Under the pieces are notes generated by a model, which did not search any database, was not told where the DNA came from, and saw only the letters and a program-made list of their open reading frames with translations. From contig CAJUMR010000031.1 in assembly GCA_910587475.1 (NCBI GenBank), forward strand, positions 1 to 32,993: a stretch of 32,993 nt of DNA. The letters run 5' to 3'. The translations under genes and the position numbers were made by a program. Source of the DNA: an uncultured Muribaculaceae bacterium. Lineage in GTDB: Bacteria > Bacteroidota > Bacteroidia > Bacteroidales > Muribaculaceae. Positions 25,167-31,357 of the stretch are shown here, one piece after another. Numbering within the stretch: the first letter of the stretch is position 1; the number at the start of each line of letters is the position of its first letter.

Positions 25167-25720
25167 TGATGAAAACGGCGAACACTCTCCGCGCCGCTGC
25201 CATCATGCTATGCATCTTATCATCACATGATCGCTGCGGATGCTTTGCCGCGCCACCCATGACGCGGCAAAGCGCCAGAGAGATCATCGACAACAAAGGC
25301 GCCGACCCGATATCAGGCATATGGCGCATAGGGGGCGACGGCGCTACAATCGCCATATTGCCGCAACAGGGTTCGATCACGAGGTTCGATATTTTCCTGC
25401 TCGACTCGCCCGACATGTCGGTCATCCCCGGCAAAATGACCGGATCGGCCGTCACAACCGGGCAATTGTGCACCTACGACGCAACCTTGTCTGATGTCAC
25501 GGCGGGAAAATCGAAACGCTTCCGCTGCATCATGACCATCGGAAACGACGGACATCTGACCATCAAGCCCTACAAACAAGGCAAACGCATATCGCTCAGA
25601 CGATGGCTGCCCCATCTGTTCCGCATCACAGTTTCCGACTACGACACACGCCCTTCGGGAGTCGACGGAGCTGTGAAGATCTATCCACCGACCACGCCCT
25701 CAGAGCCTGTTCTGCTATGA
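25163..25720 (+). CDS. Small exported protein of unknown family
   Basis: 185 residues. The N-terminus MMMKTANTLRAAAIMLCILS looks like a signal sequence with several cysteines around residues 17-27, so it is probably exported. The mature region carries ISGIWRIGGDGATIAILPQQ, then a beta-rich segment and LRRWLPHLFRITVSDYDTRP. I do not recognise the family. It overlaps the DUF3078 stop codon by four bases (ATGA) and overlaps the next start by four, indicating translational coupling in a three-gene set. Confidence 0.6.
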   Translation: MMMKTANTLRAAAIMLCILSSHDRCGCFAAPPMTRQSAREIIDNKGADPISGIWRIGGDGATIAILPQQGSITRFDIFLLDSPDMSVIPGKMTGSAVTTGQLCTYDATLSDVTAGKSKRFRCIMTIGNDGHLTIKPYKQGKRISLRRWLPHLFRITVSDYDTRPSGVDGAVKIYPPTTPSEPVLL

Positions 25721-26181
25721 AAAGTCTGATTGCGGTTCTGACCATTATCACACTTGCCGCAAGTGTATCGACAGCACAACGCACAACCCGCAGCCGACTC
25801 AAACCCGGACACCCCGCACCGGTCGAGGTCTGCTACGACACCATCGCATGGCCGGCAGGAAGTCCGGCATTCACGTTTTCAGGCTACGACAAGTATCTCC
25901 GCTCCTCAACAGAGTCTTTTTTCGCGACAAATCACACCGACAGCACCGTCAACCGGGTTTGCATCGAAATTATCTACAAGGATATGAAAGGCCGCACTCT
26001 CGACACCCGAACAGTCGACATAGACAAAGACTTTGCCCCCGGAGAGACCCACCGCATCGACATCAAGTCGTGGGATACGCAGAAAGCATTCTACTACCAT
26101 CGCTCGCCTACCCCGCGCACGTCAAACGCCACACCCTACAAAGTCAATATCAGCGCAACGGCAACTCTTCGGCGCCGCTGA
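25717..26181 (+). CDS. Small exported protein with Ig-like beta content
   Basis: 154 residues from ATG 25717 (MKSLIAVLTIITLAASVSTA, signal peptide cleaved near residue 20). The mature part has alternating strands such as NRVCIEIIYKDMKGRTLDTR and VDIDKDFAPGETHRIDIKSW, which look like an immunoglobulin-type fold with a conserved FAPGETHRIDI turn. I cannot name the family. The upstream open frame to 25603 is ignored because the signal peptide begins at 25717. A terminator hairpin follows directly at 26194. Confidence 0.6.
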   Translation: MKSLIAVLTIITLAASVSTAQRTTRSRLKPGHPAPVEVCYDTIAWPAGSPAFTFSGYDKYLRSSTESFFATNHTDSTVNRVCIEIIYKDMKGRTLDTRTVDIDKDFAPGETHRIDIKSWDTQKAFYYHRSPTPRTSNATPYKVNISATATLRRR

Positions 26182-26193
26182 CCCGCCTGCGGG

Positions 26194-26216
26194 AGCGCTT
26201 ATATGCGCGCTTTTTT
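26194..26216 (+). terminator. Terminator overlapping the mtnN promoter
   Basis: AGCGC (26194-26198) pairs with GCGCT (26207-26211) around an eight-base loop, followed by six T. It ends the menG-to-unknown run, and its T-run touches the -7 box of the next gene. Confidence 0.6.
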
Positions 26217-26217
26217 G

Positions 26218-26225
26218 TACCTTTG
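26218..26225 (+). promoter_or_regulatory. -7 promoter box of mtnN
   Basis: TACCTTTG fits TAnnTTTG and lies one base after the terminator's T-run. Transcription would start near 26232, about 27 bases before the ATG at 26259. The -33 region would fall inside the terminator stem. Confidence 0.6.
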
Positions 26226-26258
26226 CAAGCTCACAATTTGTATTCAAAAGCAAGAATT

Positions 26259-26927
26259 ATGAAAATCGCTATAATTGCAGCAATGTCGAAAGAACTCGCG
26301 CTGCTGCTTCCGCTCATCGAATCTCACTCTACAGTATCGGCCAACGGCATGACATTCCACAAAGGCCGCATCGGATCTCACGAAATCATCGTCACCGAAT
26401 GCGGCATCGGCAAGGTCAACGCAGCGATAGGCACTCTGACACTGATCGAATGTTTCCATCCCGATATGGTGATCAACACCGGTGTCGCCGGAGGCACAGG
26501 CGCTGGCGCCGGCATACTCGACGTTGTGATTGCCGACCGTGTGGCCTACCACGATGTGTGGTGCGGTCCCGGCACAATCGAGGGTCAAGCCGCAGGCTGC
26601 CCGGCGACATTCGACTGCCCGCTGCCCGCTGCCACCTTCGAGGGCATGCAGATCAAAAGAGGTCTCGTCGCTTCGGGCGATATCTTTGTCAGCCGCCCCG
26701 ATGAAGTCGACAAGATCAAAACCGTATGGCCCGACGCCATGGCTGTCGACATGGAGTCGGCCGCGATAGCCCACGTATGCTGGACAAAATCGGTGCCTTT
26801 TGTATGTATCCGCGTGATCAGCGACACTCCGGGGAGCGCCGACAACATTTCTCAATATGAAAACTTCTGGAGCGACGCTCCGGCTCACACCTTCGCCACA
26901 CTCACAGCACTCCTCGACCGACTCTGA
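26259..26927 (+). CDS. mtnN: 5'-methylthioadenosine/S-adenosylhomocysteine nucleosidase
   Basis: 222 residues starting MKIAIIAAMSKELALLLPLI, with the active-site glutamate in AAMSKE at residue 12. TECGIGKVNAAIGT and NTGVAGGTGAGAGILDVVIA are the phosphorylase-fold core. VDMESAAIAHVC binds the ribose, and RVISDTPGSAD holds the catalytic aspartate. It cleaves adenine from 5'-methylthioadenosine and S-adenosylhomocysteine, by-products of polyamine synthesis and methylation (for example by menG nearby). Its own promoter is at 26218-26225. Its stop codon overlaps the next start by one base. Confidence 0.94.
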   Translation: MKIAIIAAMSKELALLLPLIESHSTVSANGMTFHKGRIGSHEIIVTECGIGKVNAAIGTLTLIECFHPDMVINTGVAGGTGAGAGILDVVIADRVAYHDVWCGPGTIEGQAAGCPATFDCPLPAATFEGMQIKRGLVASGDIFVSRPDEVDKIKTVWPDAMAVDMESAAIAHVCWTKSVPFVCIRVISDTPGSADNISQYENFWSDAPAHTFATLTALLDRL

Positions 26928-27595
26928 TGAAAGATCTATCGCGGCTGAAAGGAAAATATTATATCGAAGATCTCGTCGCCCAAGGCGAACACGAAAGTCA
27001 GGATTTCAAATTCATGATCTCTGACGCCCGCAAGATAGCCCGATCAATTTCGGCCTTCGCCAACCACGGAGGAGGGCGGCTGCTGATAGGCGTCAAGGAC
27101 AACGGCGTACTCGCAGGTGTACGGAACGAAGAAGACATCTACGTTGTCGAACAAGCGGCCGAACGCTACTGCAATCCTCCCCAACACGTCGAATTCACGG
27201 CTTTCAACGTCGGGGCCGGCACCACTGTCATCAGAGCCGAGATTGCAAAAGCGGTCAGACGTCCGGTTTTCGCCAACGACACAGACCGCCGATGGAAAGC
27301 ATTCTATCGCGTTGCCGACGAGAACATCGTGGCTCACCCCCTGATGATAAAGGCATGGCAGTTGGCTGAAGCCCCCGACGAGGCCTCTGCACTATTTGCC
27401 ATGAGTCACATCGAAAGCGGGCTGCTCGATCTGCTCGAACAATCGCAGCAACCGTTGTCGGCCCGTGATATCGCCCTGCAACTGCACATTCCCGCCCGCT
27501 CAGCCGACGACATTATCGCAAAGATGGCTGCCGTGGGCATTGTCGAGTTCCGTTATACCGGCAACGGGGAATTCAAAATCACCCGAGCCGAATAA
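26927..27595 (+). CDS. AlbA_2 (Schlafen-type) domain protein
   Basis: 222 residues. The N-terminal 130 residues match the AlbA_2 fold: EHESQDFKFMISDARKIARS is the conserved ExxxxDFK start, and SISAFANHGGGRLLIGVKDN is the signature that follows. The C-terminal 60 residues form a likely winged helix (LSARDIALQLHIPARSADDI). AlbA_2 proteins are related to Schlafen nucleases and to putative nucleic-acid-binding regulators; the exact role here is unknown. It is translationally coupled to mtnN (TGATG overlap). Confidence 0.85.
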   Translation: MKDLSRLKGKYYIEDLVAQGEHESQDFKFMISDARKIARSISAFANHGGGRLLIGVKDNGVLAGVRNEEDIYVVEQAAERYCNPPQHVEFTAFNVGAGTTVIRAEIAKAVRRPVFANDTDRRWKAFYRVADENIVAHPLMIKAWQLAEAPDEASALFAMSHIESGLLDLLEQSQQPLSARDIALQLHIPARSADDIIAKMAAVGIVEFRYTGNGEFKITRAE

Positions 27596-27608
27596 GTCTT
27601 TACATGCC

Positions 27609-28526
27609 ATGTGGATAGCCCTTGCCTTCATTTCCGCCGCACTGCTTGGCTTCTATGATGCAAGCAAGAAAAGTTCGTTACGCGACAACGCAGTAATCCC
27701 CATCCTGTTTCTCAACACCCTCTTCTGTGCATGTCTGATGGCTCCGTTCATCATCATGTCGGCATGCGGCGGCATCGACCCTGCTTCAGACTTTTTTGTC
27801 GCGCCTATATCGGCGGCCCAACACCGGCTTATCCTGCTGAAATCGCTGATCGTCCTTTCATCGTGGTTGCTCGGCTATATAGCCATCAAACATCTGCCAC
27901 TGACAATCGTAGGATCGGTCAACGCCACTCGCCCTGTGCTGACCATCGTCGGCGCCCTGCTCGTGTTCGGTGAAGATCTCAACGCATGGCAGTGGGCCGG
28001 GGTCATCCTCGGGGCTCTGTCGTTCTATCTGATGAGCCGCAGCGGCAGCAAAGAAGGCATCAGATTCAGCCACAACCTGTGGATCTACCTCCTCGTCGGA
28101 GCAGCTGTACTCGGGGCTGTCAGCGGCCTCTACGACAAGCATCTCATGGCCCCTCCGGAGCGTGGCGGCGCCGGACTCAACCGCATGGCTGTGCAAGGCT
28201 GGTACAACATCTACCAATGTGCCATGATGGGATTGATGCTCATGCTCATATGGTGGCCCAAGCGCAAGAAGTCGACGCCATTCAGATGGAAACACTCGAT
28301 ACTGCTGATCAGTCTGTTTCTCACAGCCGCTGATTTTGTCTATTTCTACGCGCTGACCGATCCCGACGCCATGATATCGGTAGTGTCGATGGTGCGTCGA
28401 GGCAGTGTGCTGGTATCGTTCTCCATCGGAGCTTTGATTTTCAAAGAGAAGAACTTAAAATCAAAGACCGTCGACCTGCTGTTTGTGGTTCTGTCGATGA
28501 TCTGCCTATGGATCGGAAGCAACTGA
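27609..28526 (+). CDS. EamA/DMT-family transporter
   Basis: 305 residues from ATG 27609 (MWIALAFISAALLGFYDASK). Ten hydrophobic segments are visible in two halves, the standard EamA layout. The first half holds TIVGSVNATRPVLTIVGALL, a conserved EamA segment, and the second half MISVVSMVRRGSVLVSFSIG. The substrate is unknown; family members export or import small metabolites. An upstream in-frame ATG at 27465 lies inside the AlbA_2 gene and is rejected. It follows that gene after 13 bases, so it probably shares its transcript. Confidence 0.88.
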   Translation: MWIALAFISAALLGFYDASKKSSLRDNAVIPILFLNTLFCACLMAPFIIMSACGGIDPASDFFVAPISAAQHRLILLKSLIVLSSWLLGYIAIKHLPLTIVGSVNATRPVLTIVGALLVFGEDLNAWQWAGVILGALSFYLMSRSGSKEGIRFSHNLWIYLLVGAAVLGAVSGLYDKHLMAPPERGGAGLNRMAVQGWYNIYQCAMMGLMLMLIWWPKRKKSTPFRWKHSILLISLFLTAADFVYFYALTDPDAMISVVSMVRRGSVLVSFSIGALIFKEKNLKSKTVDLLFVVLSMICLWIGSN

Positions 28527-28575
28527 CCTTACTGCCCGTCCCTGAAAAAAATTTCATCCGCCATGCAAGATTTTG

Positions 28576-28603
28576 ATCGTTGCGCGATTTTACCCTATAG
28601 AAC
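28576..28603 (+). promoter_or_regulatory. Candidate ECF-sigma promoter of the NigD-like gene
   Basis: ATCGTTGCGCGA (28576-28587) is identical to the motif in front of the downstream sigma gene. Nine bases later ATAGAAC (28597-28603) fits as a -10. The start site would be near 28610, 12 bases before the ATG at 28622. ATCGTTG (28576-28582) and CAACGAT (28602-28608) are also inverted repeats around the promoter. Confidence 0.55.
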
Positions 28604-28621
28604 AACGATTAAAATAACTCA

Positions 28622-29356
28622 ATGATGAAAAAACTCAATCTACTTATCGGATCTCTGATCCTTGCAATCGCACCCATTATCCAATCGTGCGACAACGACG
28701 GCGACAACACTCTCTACCTGCTGCAACCGACTGCATTGGTGACTGTATGCCCCCAACCCGATGAATCAGTAATATTCCAATTGACCGACGATGAGCAGAT
28801 CATACCCCTGAACATGAAAAAATCGCCTTTCGGGTCAAAAGAAGTACGCGCACTCGTGAACTACTCTCCGGCGGAATCCGATGACGCAACGTCTGTCAAA
28901 GGCGTAAATGTGAACTGGATCGACAGCATCCGCACCAAGATGCCGGTTCAATTCAACGAAGCAGACATCAATAAGTACGGCAACGATCCACTTGAAATAG
29001 TCGACGATTGGGTGACAGTCGCCGAAGACGGATATCTCACTCTCCGCATCCGCACAGTATGGGGTCCCGGACGCATACCTCACCTTCTCACTCTTACTTA
29101 CGGCCGAAGCGAAGCCGATGCCATGGAGTTTGAACTTCATCACAACGCCGACGGCGATGTGGCCGGTAAATTAGGCGATGCGATGATCGCATTCAATCTC
29201 AACCAACTCCTTGCCGACGTGCAACGCCCGGCAAAGATAAAGCTCAAATGGCACTCGTTTACCGGCGAAAAGAGCGCTGAATTCACATTCAACTCAAATC
29301 GCCGTCCGGTCAGCAATTCAGCTGAACCCCTATCCTACAACAACATCGTAGAATAA
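28622..29356 (+). CDS. NigD-like lipoprotein
   Basis: 244 residues starting MMKKLNLLIGSLILAIAPII then QSC: the lipobox cysteine is at residue 23, followed by DNDGDN. The mature part begins LYLLQPTALVTVCPQPDESV and ends with NSNRRPVSNSAEP. WVTVAEDGYLTLRIRTVWGPG, HLLTLTYG and MEFELHHNADGD are typical of the NigD-like family of Bacteroidota, with separate N- and C-terminal beta domains. The function is unclear; family members include NigD, named beside the B. fragilis nigrescin bacteriocin genes. A second ATG sits one codon inside. A candidate ECF promoter precedes it, linking it to the next two genes. Confidence 0.78.
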   Translation: MMKKLNLLIGSLILAIAPIIQSCDNDGDNTLYLLQPTALVTVCPQPDESVIFQLTDDEQIIPLNMKKSPFGSKEVRALVNYSPAESDDATSVKGVNVNWIDSIRTKMPVQFNEADINKYGNDPLEIVDDWVTVAEDGYLTLRIRTVWGPGRIPHLLTLTYGRSEADAMEFELHHNADGDVAGKLGDAMIAFNLNQLLADVQRPAKIKLKWHSFTGEKSAEFTFNSNRRPVSNSAEPLSYNNIVE

Positions 29357-29376
29357 AGCGTATCAACGCTCAGTCA

Positions 29377-29405
29377 ATCGTTGCGCGACAATGATTTCAT
29401 AATAC
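29377..29405 (+). promoter_or_regulatory. Candidate ECF-sigma promoter of the sigma gene
   Basis: ATCGTTGCGCGA (29377-29388) repeats the upstream motif exactly. Ten bases later ATAATAC (29399-29405) is a possible -10, one base further away than in the nigD promoter. Transcription would start near 29411-29413, inside the left arm of the terminator hairpin at 29405-29445. This pattern suggests autoregulation. Confidence 0.6.
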
Positions 29406-29450
29406 GGAGAGGATTAGCTATCTTTGTGAAGTACAATCCTCTCCGTTTTA
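29405..29450 (+). terminator. Intrinsic terminator between nigD and the sigma gene, overlapping promoters
   Basis: CGGAGAGGATT (29405-29415) and AATCCTCTCCG (29435-29445) are a perfect 11-base inverted repeat, followed by TTTTAT. The 19-base loop contains TATCTTTG (29419-29426), a housekeeping -7 box, with a TTTC 20 bases before it (29395-29398). Transcripts from nigD should stop here; transcripts that start inside the hairpin should not. Confidence 0.8.
29419..29426 (+). promoter_or_regulatory. Housekeeping -7 box in the terminator loop
   Basis: TATCTTTG matches TAnnTTTG exactly. It would start a transcript near 29433, 32 bases before the sigma start at 29465, and would give a basal supply independent of the ECF promoter. 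Confidence 0.5.
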
Positions 29451-29464
29451 TCCAGACAGCCGCA

Positions 29465-30052
29465 ATGCCGGACATGCCTCAAATCAACACAATGACCGAA
29501 CAAGAGATCGTCTGCAATATCCTCGACGGAGATATTTCCGCCAAGAGACATCTCTATTGTCAGTTCGCTCCTTATCTGACCGGTGTGTGCAGCCGTTACA
29601 TCGCCGGAACGGAAGATGTGAGGGATGTCATACACGACAGTTTCCTGAAGATTTTCTCTACAATCCGATCATTTGAATTCAGAGGTCCGGGATCGCTGAA
29701 GGCGTGGATGACAAAAATCGTCGTAAACGAGTCGTTGAAATTCATTAAATCGACTTGTCGGTTCGCACTTGTCGAGCTGACAGACAATGATGAGGACATT
29801 CCCGACGAAACGCCCGACATCGACGGCATACCTCTGTCGGAGTTGCACCGAATGATCCGCGAGCTGCCGGTCGGCTACCGGACAATACTCAACCTTTTCG
29901 TATTCGAGGAACTTAGCCACAAAGAAATAGCCAAAACTCTCAACATCACCGAGAGCACATCGGCCTCGCAGTTCCACAGGGCTAAAAAAATGTTGGCCGA
30001 AAAAATCAAACAATATAACCTCACAAACCTGTCAATCGCCTATGAAAGATAA
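29465..30052 (+). CDS. ECF-type RNA polymerase sigma factor
   Basis: 195 residues from the ATG at 29465 (MPDMPQINTMTEQEIVCNIL). Sigma region 2 spans about residues 27-93, with EDVRDVIHDSFLKIFSTIRS and the helix LKAWMTKIVVNESLKFI. Region 4 (about 120-180) has LPVGYRTILNLFVFEELSHK and the helix-turn-helix EIAKTLNITESTSASQFHRA. There is no region 3, so it is an ECF sigma factor; it looks like the group that pairs with outer-membrane-linked anti-sigma factors (compare ECF21), inferred only. The longer frame from 29381 starts upstream of both likely transcript starts and is rejected. The gene overlaps the next by 11 bases. Confidence 0.9.
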   Translation: MPDMPQINTMTEQEIVCNILDGDISAKRHLYCQFAPYLTGVCSRYIAGTEDVRDVIHDSFLKIFSTIRSFEFRGPGSLKAWMTKIVVNESLKFIKSTCRFALVELTDNDEDIPDETPDIDGIPLSELHRMIRELPVGYRTILNLFVFEELSHKEIAKTLNITESTSASQFHRAKKMLAEKIKQYNLTNLSIAYER

Positions 30053-31271
30053 ATGGTTACATGATCTTCACGACCGTATGTCCGACTTTGAGATGGCTCC
30101 GCCCGACAGTTTGTGGGAAACCATCGAGAAAGCAGAAAAACAGCGTCATGCCAAACGCCGCCGGTTCATTCTGCTTTCAAAAAGAGCAGCCATGGCAGCA
30201 GCATGTATTGCAGCGGTTTTAGCCTTAAGCTACCGGCATCGCCCTACAGATGTGCCCCCCGCGTCCGACAATCGTGTCGCTTGCTCACCCGACACCCGGC
30301 TTACGGATGCAAACAACCGTATCTCCATGCCTGCCACGTCAAAGCCTGAGCAAGCTGCCAAGTCAGCCGTGCTTAACCTACCTTCTGAAAATATTGAGGC
30401 AGTGGAAGTCGCCAGAACGCCTGCATCAGTCGCTGACTCGCAACCCGAAGCAAGCCTGCGCAAACAAAAAAACGACACCGCAGCCCCAGCACCCACACAC
30501 CGACCGGCATCCACCCCGGCAGTCAACTATGCCAACAACCGGAATTACGCATACCGACCTACAGCAACTGCATCAAAGCGGCATAACCCATCATTGTCGG
30601 TTGAGATATACTCTTCAGGCGGCATCAATTCCAATATCACGCAGAAAGGGACAACCGGCAGCATCGCCAGCGCCGGATTTGAAGACGCCGGTTGGGAAGA
30701 CAGCCCTATGCTCGGGATCCTGCTGTTCAACCAAGGCAAAGAGATCTCAACCAACATAAAACATCGTCAGCCAATCAGAGCCGGCCTGACATTCACCTAT
30801 AAAATAACCGATCGCTTAGGCATCGGTTCCGGACTGTCATACACCAACCTGACATCTGACATCACAAGCGGCAGCGACTCCCACTATGTCAACGGACAGC
30901 AGACTCTCCACTATATCGGCATTCCTGTCAACGTGACATACGACGTATTCAGGTGGAAACGCCTTCAGCTATATGCATCGGCCGGCGTTCTCGGCGAAAA
31001 GTGTGTCAGCGGAAAGACCGTCACTGATTACGTGTTTGACAACAATTCAGCCCGTTATCAGAAAGAGAGCATCGAAAAGAAGCCACTGCAGTTCTCGATC
31101 AACGCTTCGGCCGGTATTCAACTTAACATCACCGACGCAATAGGAGCATATGCCGAACCCGGAGCAAGCTATTATTTCAACGACGGCACAGCCATAAGAA
31201 CCATCTACAAGGAAAAGCCCTGGAATTTCAATTTCAACGTCGGTCTGAGACTGACGATAGGCCACAGATAA
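30042..31271 (+). CDS. Putative dual-membrane anti-sigma factor with outer-membrane beta-barrel
   Basis: 409 residues. Residues 1-45 form a charged cytoplasmic tail (DLHDRMSDFEMAPPDSLWET) resembling the anti-sigma tail of Bacteroidota. Residues about 46-64 (SKRAAMAAACIAAVLALSY) are one membrane helix. Residues 65-182 are a Pro/Ala/Thr/Ser-rich linker of about 118 residues. From 183 the sequence is a PorT-like outer-membrane beta-barrel: LSVEIYSSGGINSN, GIGSGLSYTNLTS, LHYIGIPVNVTYDV, LQLYASAGVLGEK, FSINASAGIQLNI, and the closing NFNFNVGLRLTIG. One chain would span both membranes. It starts 11 bases before the sigma stop codon, so it is translationally coupled. A pure inner-membrane anti-sigma with an unrelated C-terminal domain is the alternative. 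Confidence 0.82.
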   Translation: MKDKWLHDLHDRMSDFEMAPPDSLWETIEKAEKQRHAKRRRFILLSKRAAMAAACIAAVLALSYRHRPTDVPPASDNRVACSPDTRLTDANNRISMPATSKPEQAAKSAVLNLPSENIEAVEVARTPASVADSQPEASLRKQKNDTAAPAPTHRPASTPAVNYANNRNYAYRPTATASKRHNPSLSVEIYSSGGINSNITQKGTTGSIASAGFEDAGWEDSPMLGILLFNQGKEISTNIKHRQPIRAGLTFTYKITDRLGIGSGLSYTNLTSDITSGSDSHYVNGQQTLHYIGIPVNVTYDVFRWKRLQLYASAGVLGEKCVSGKTVTDYVFDNNSARYQKESIEKKPLQFSINASAGIQLNITDAIGAYAEPGASYYFNDGTAIRTIYKEKPWNFNFNVGLRLTIGHR

Positions 31272-31305
31272 TCTGCGCTATCCTTAGGCGCGGTTTCATA
31301 AAACA

Positions 31306-31329
31306 AAGGCAGCCCGGATAGGCTGCCTT
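31306..31329. terminator. Shared terminator between the barrel gene and purB
   Basis: AAGGCAGCC (31306-31314) pairs with GGCTGCCTT (31321-31329) around a six-base loop. Neither side has a long T-run, but the arms begin and end in A/T. It sits between convergent genes and could serve both. Confidence 0.65.
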
Positions 31330-31357
31330 CTCAGATCGGGTCAAGAGTCTGACCTAA

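Noticed and set aside
25848..26258. 137-codon N-terminal extension of mtnN
   Set aside because: Overlaps the small exported gene, crosses the terminator at 26194-26216 and has no similarity to the nucleosidase family, which begins at MKIAIIAAM.
29381..29464. Longer N-terminus for the sigma factor
   Set aside because: The extra 28 codons lie over the candidate promoters and the terminator hairpin and are not sigma-like; the start at 29465 fits the transcript.
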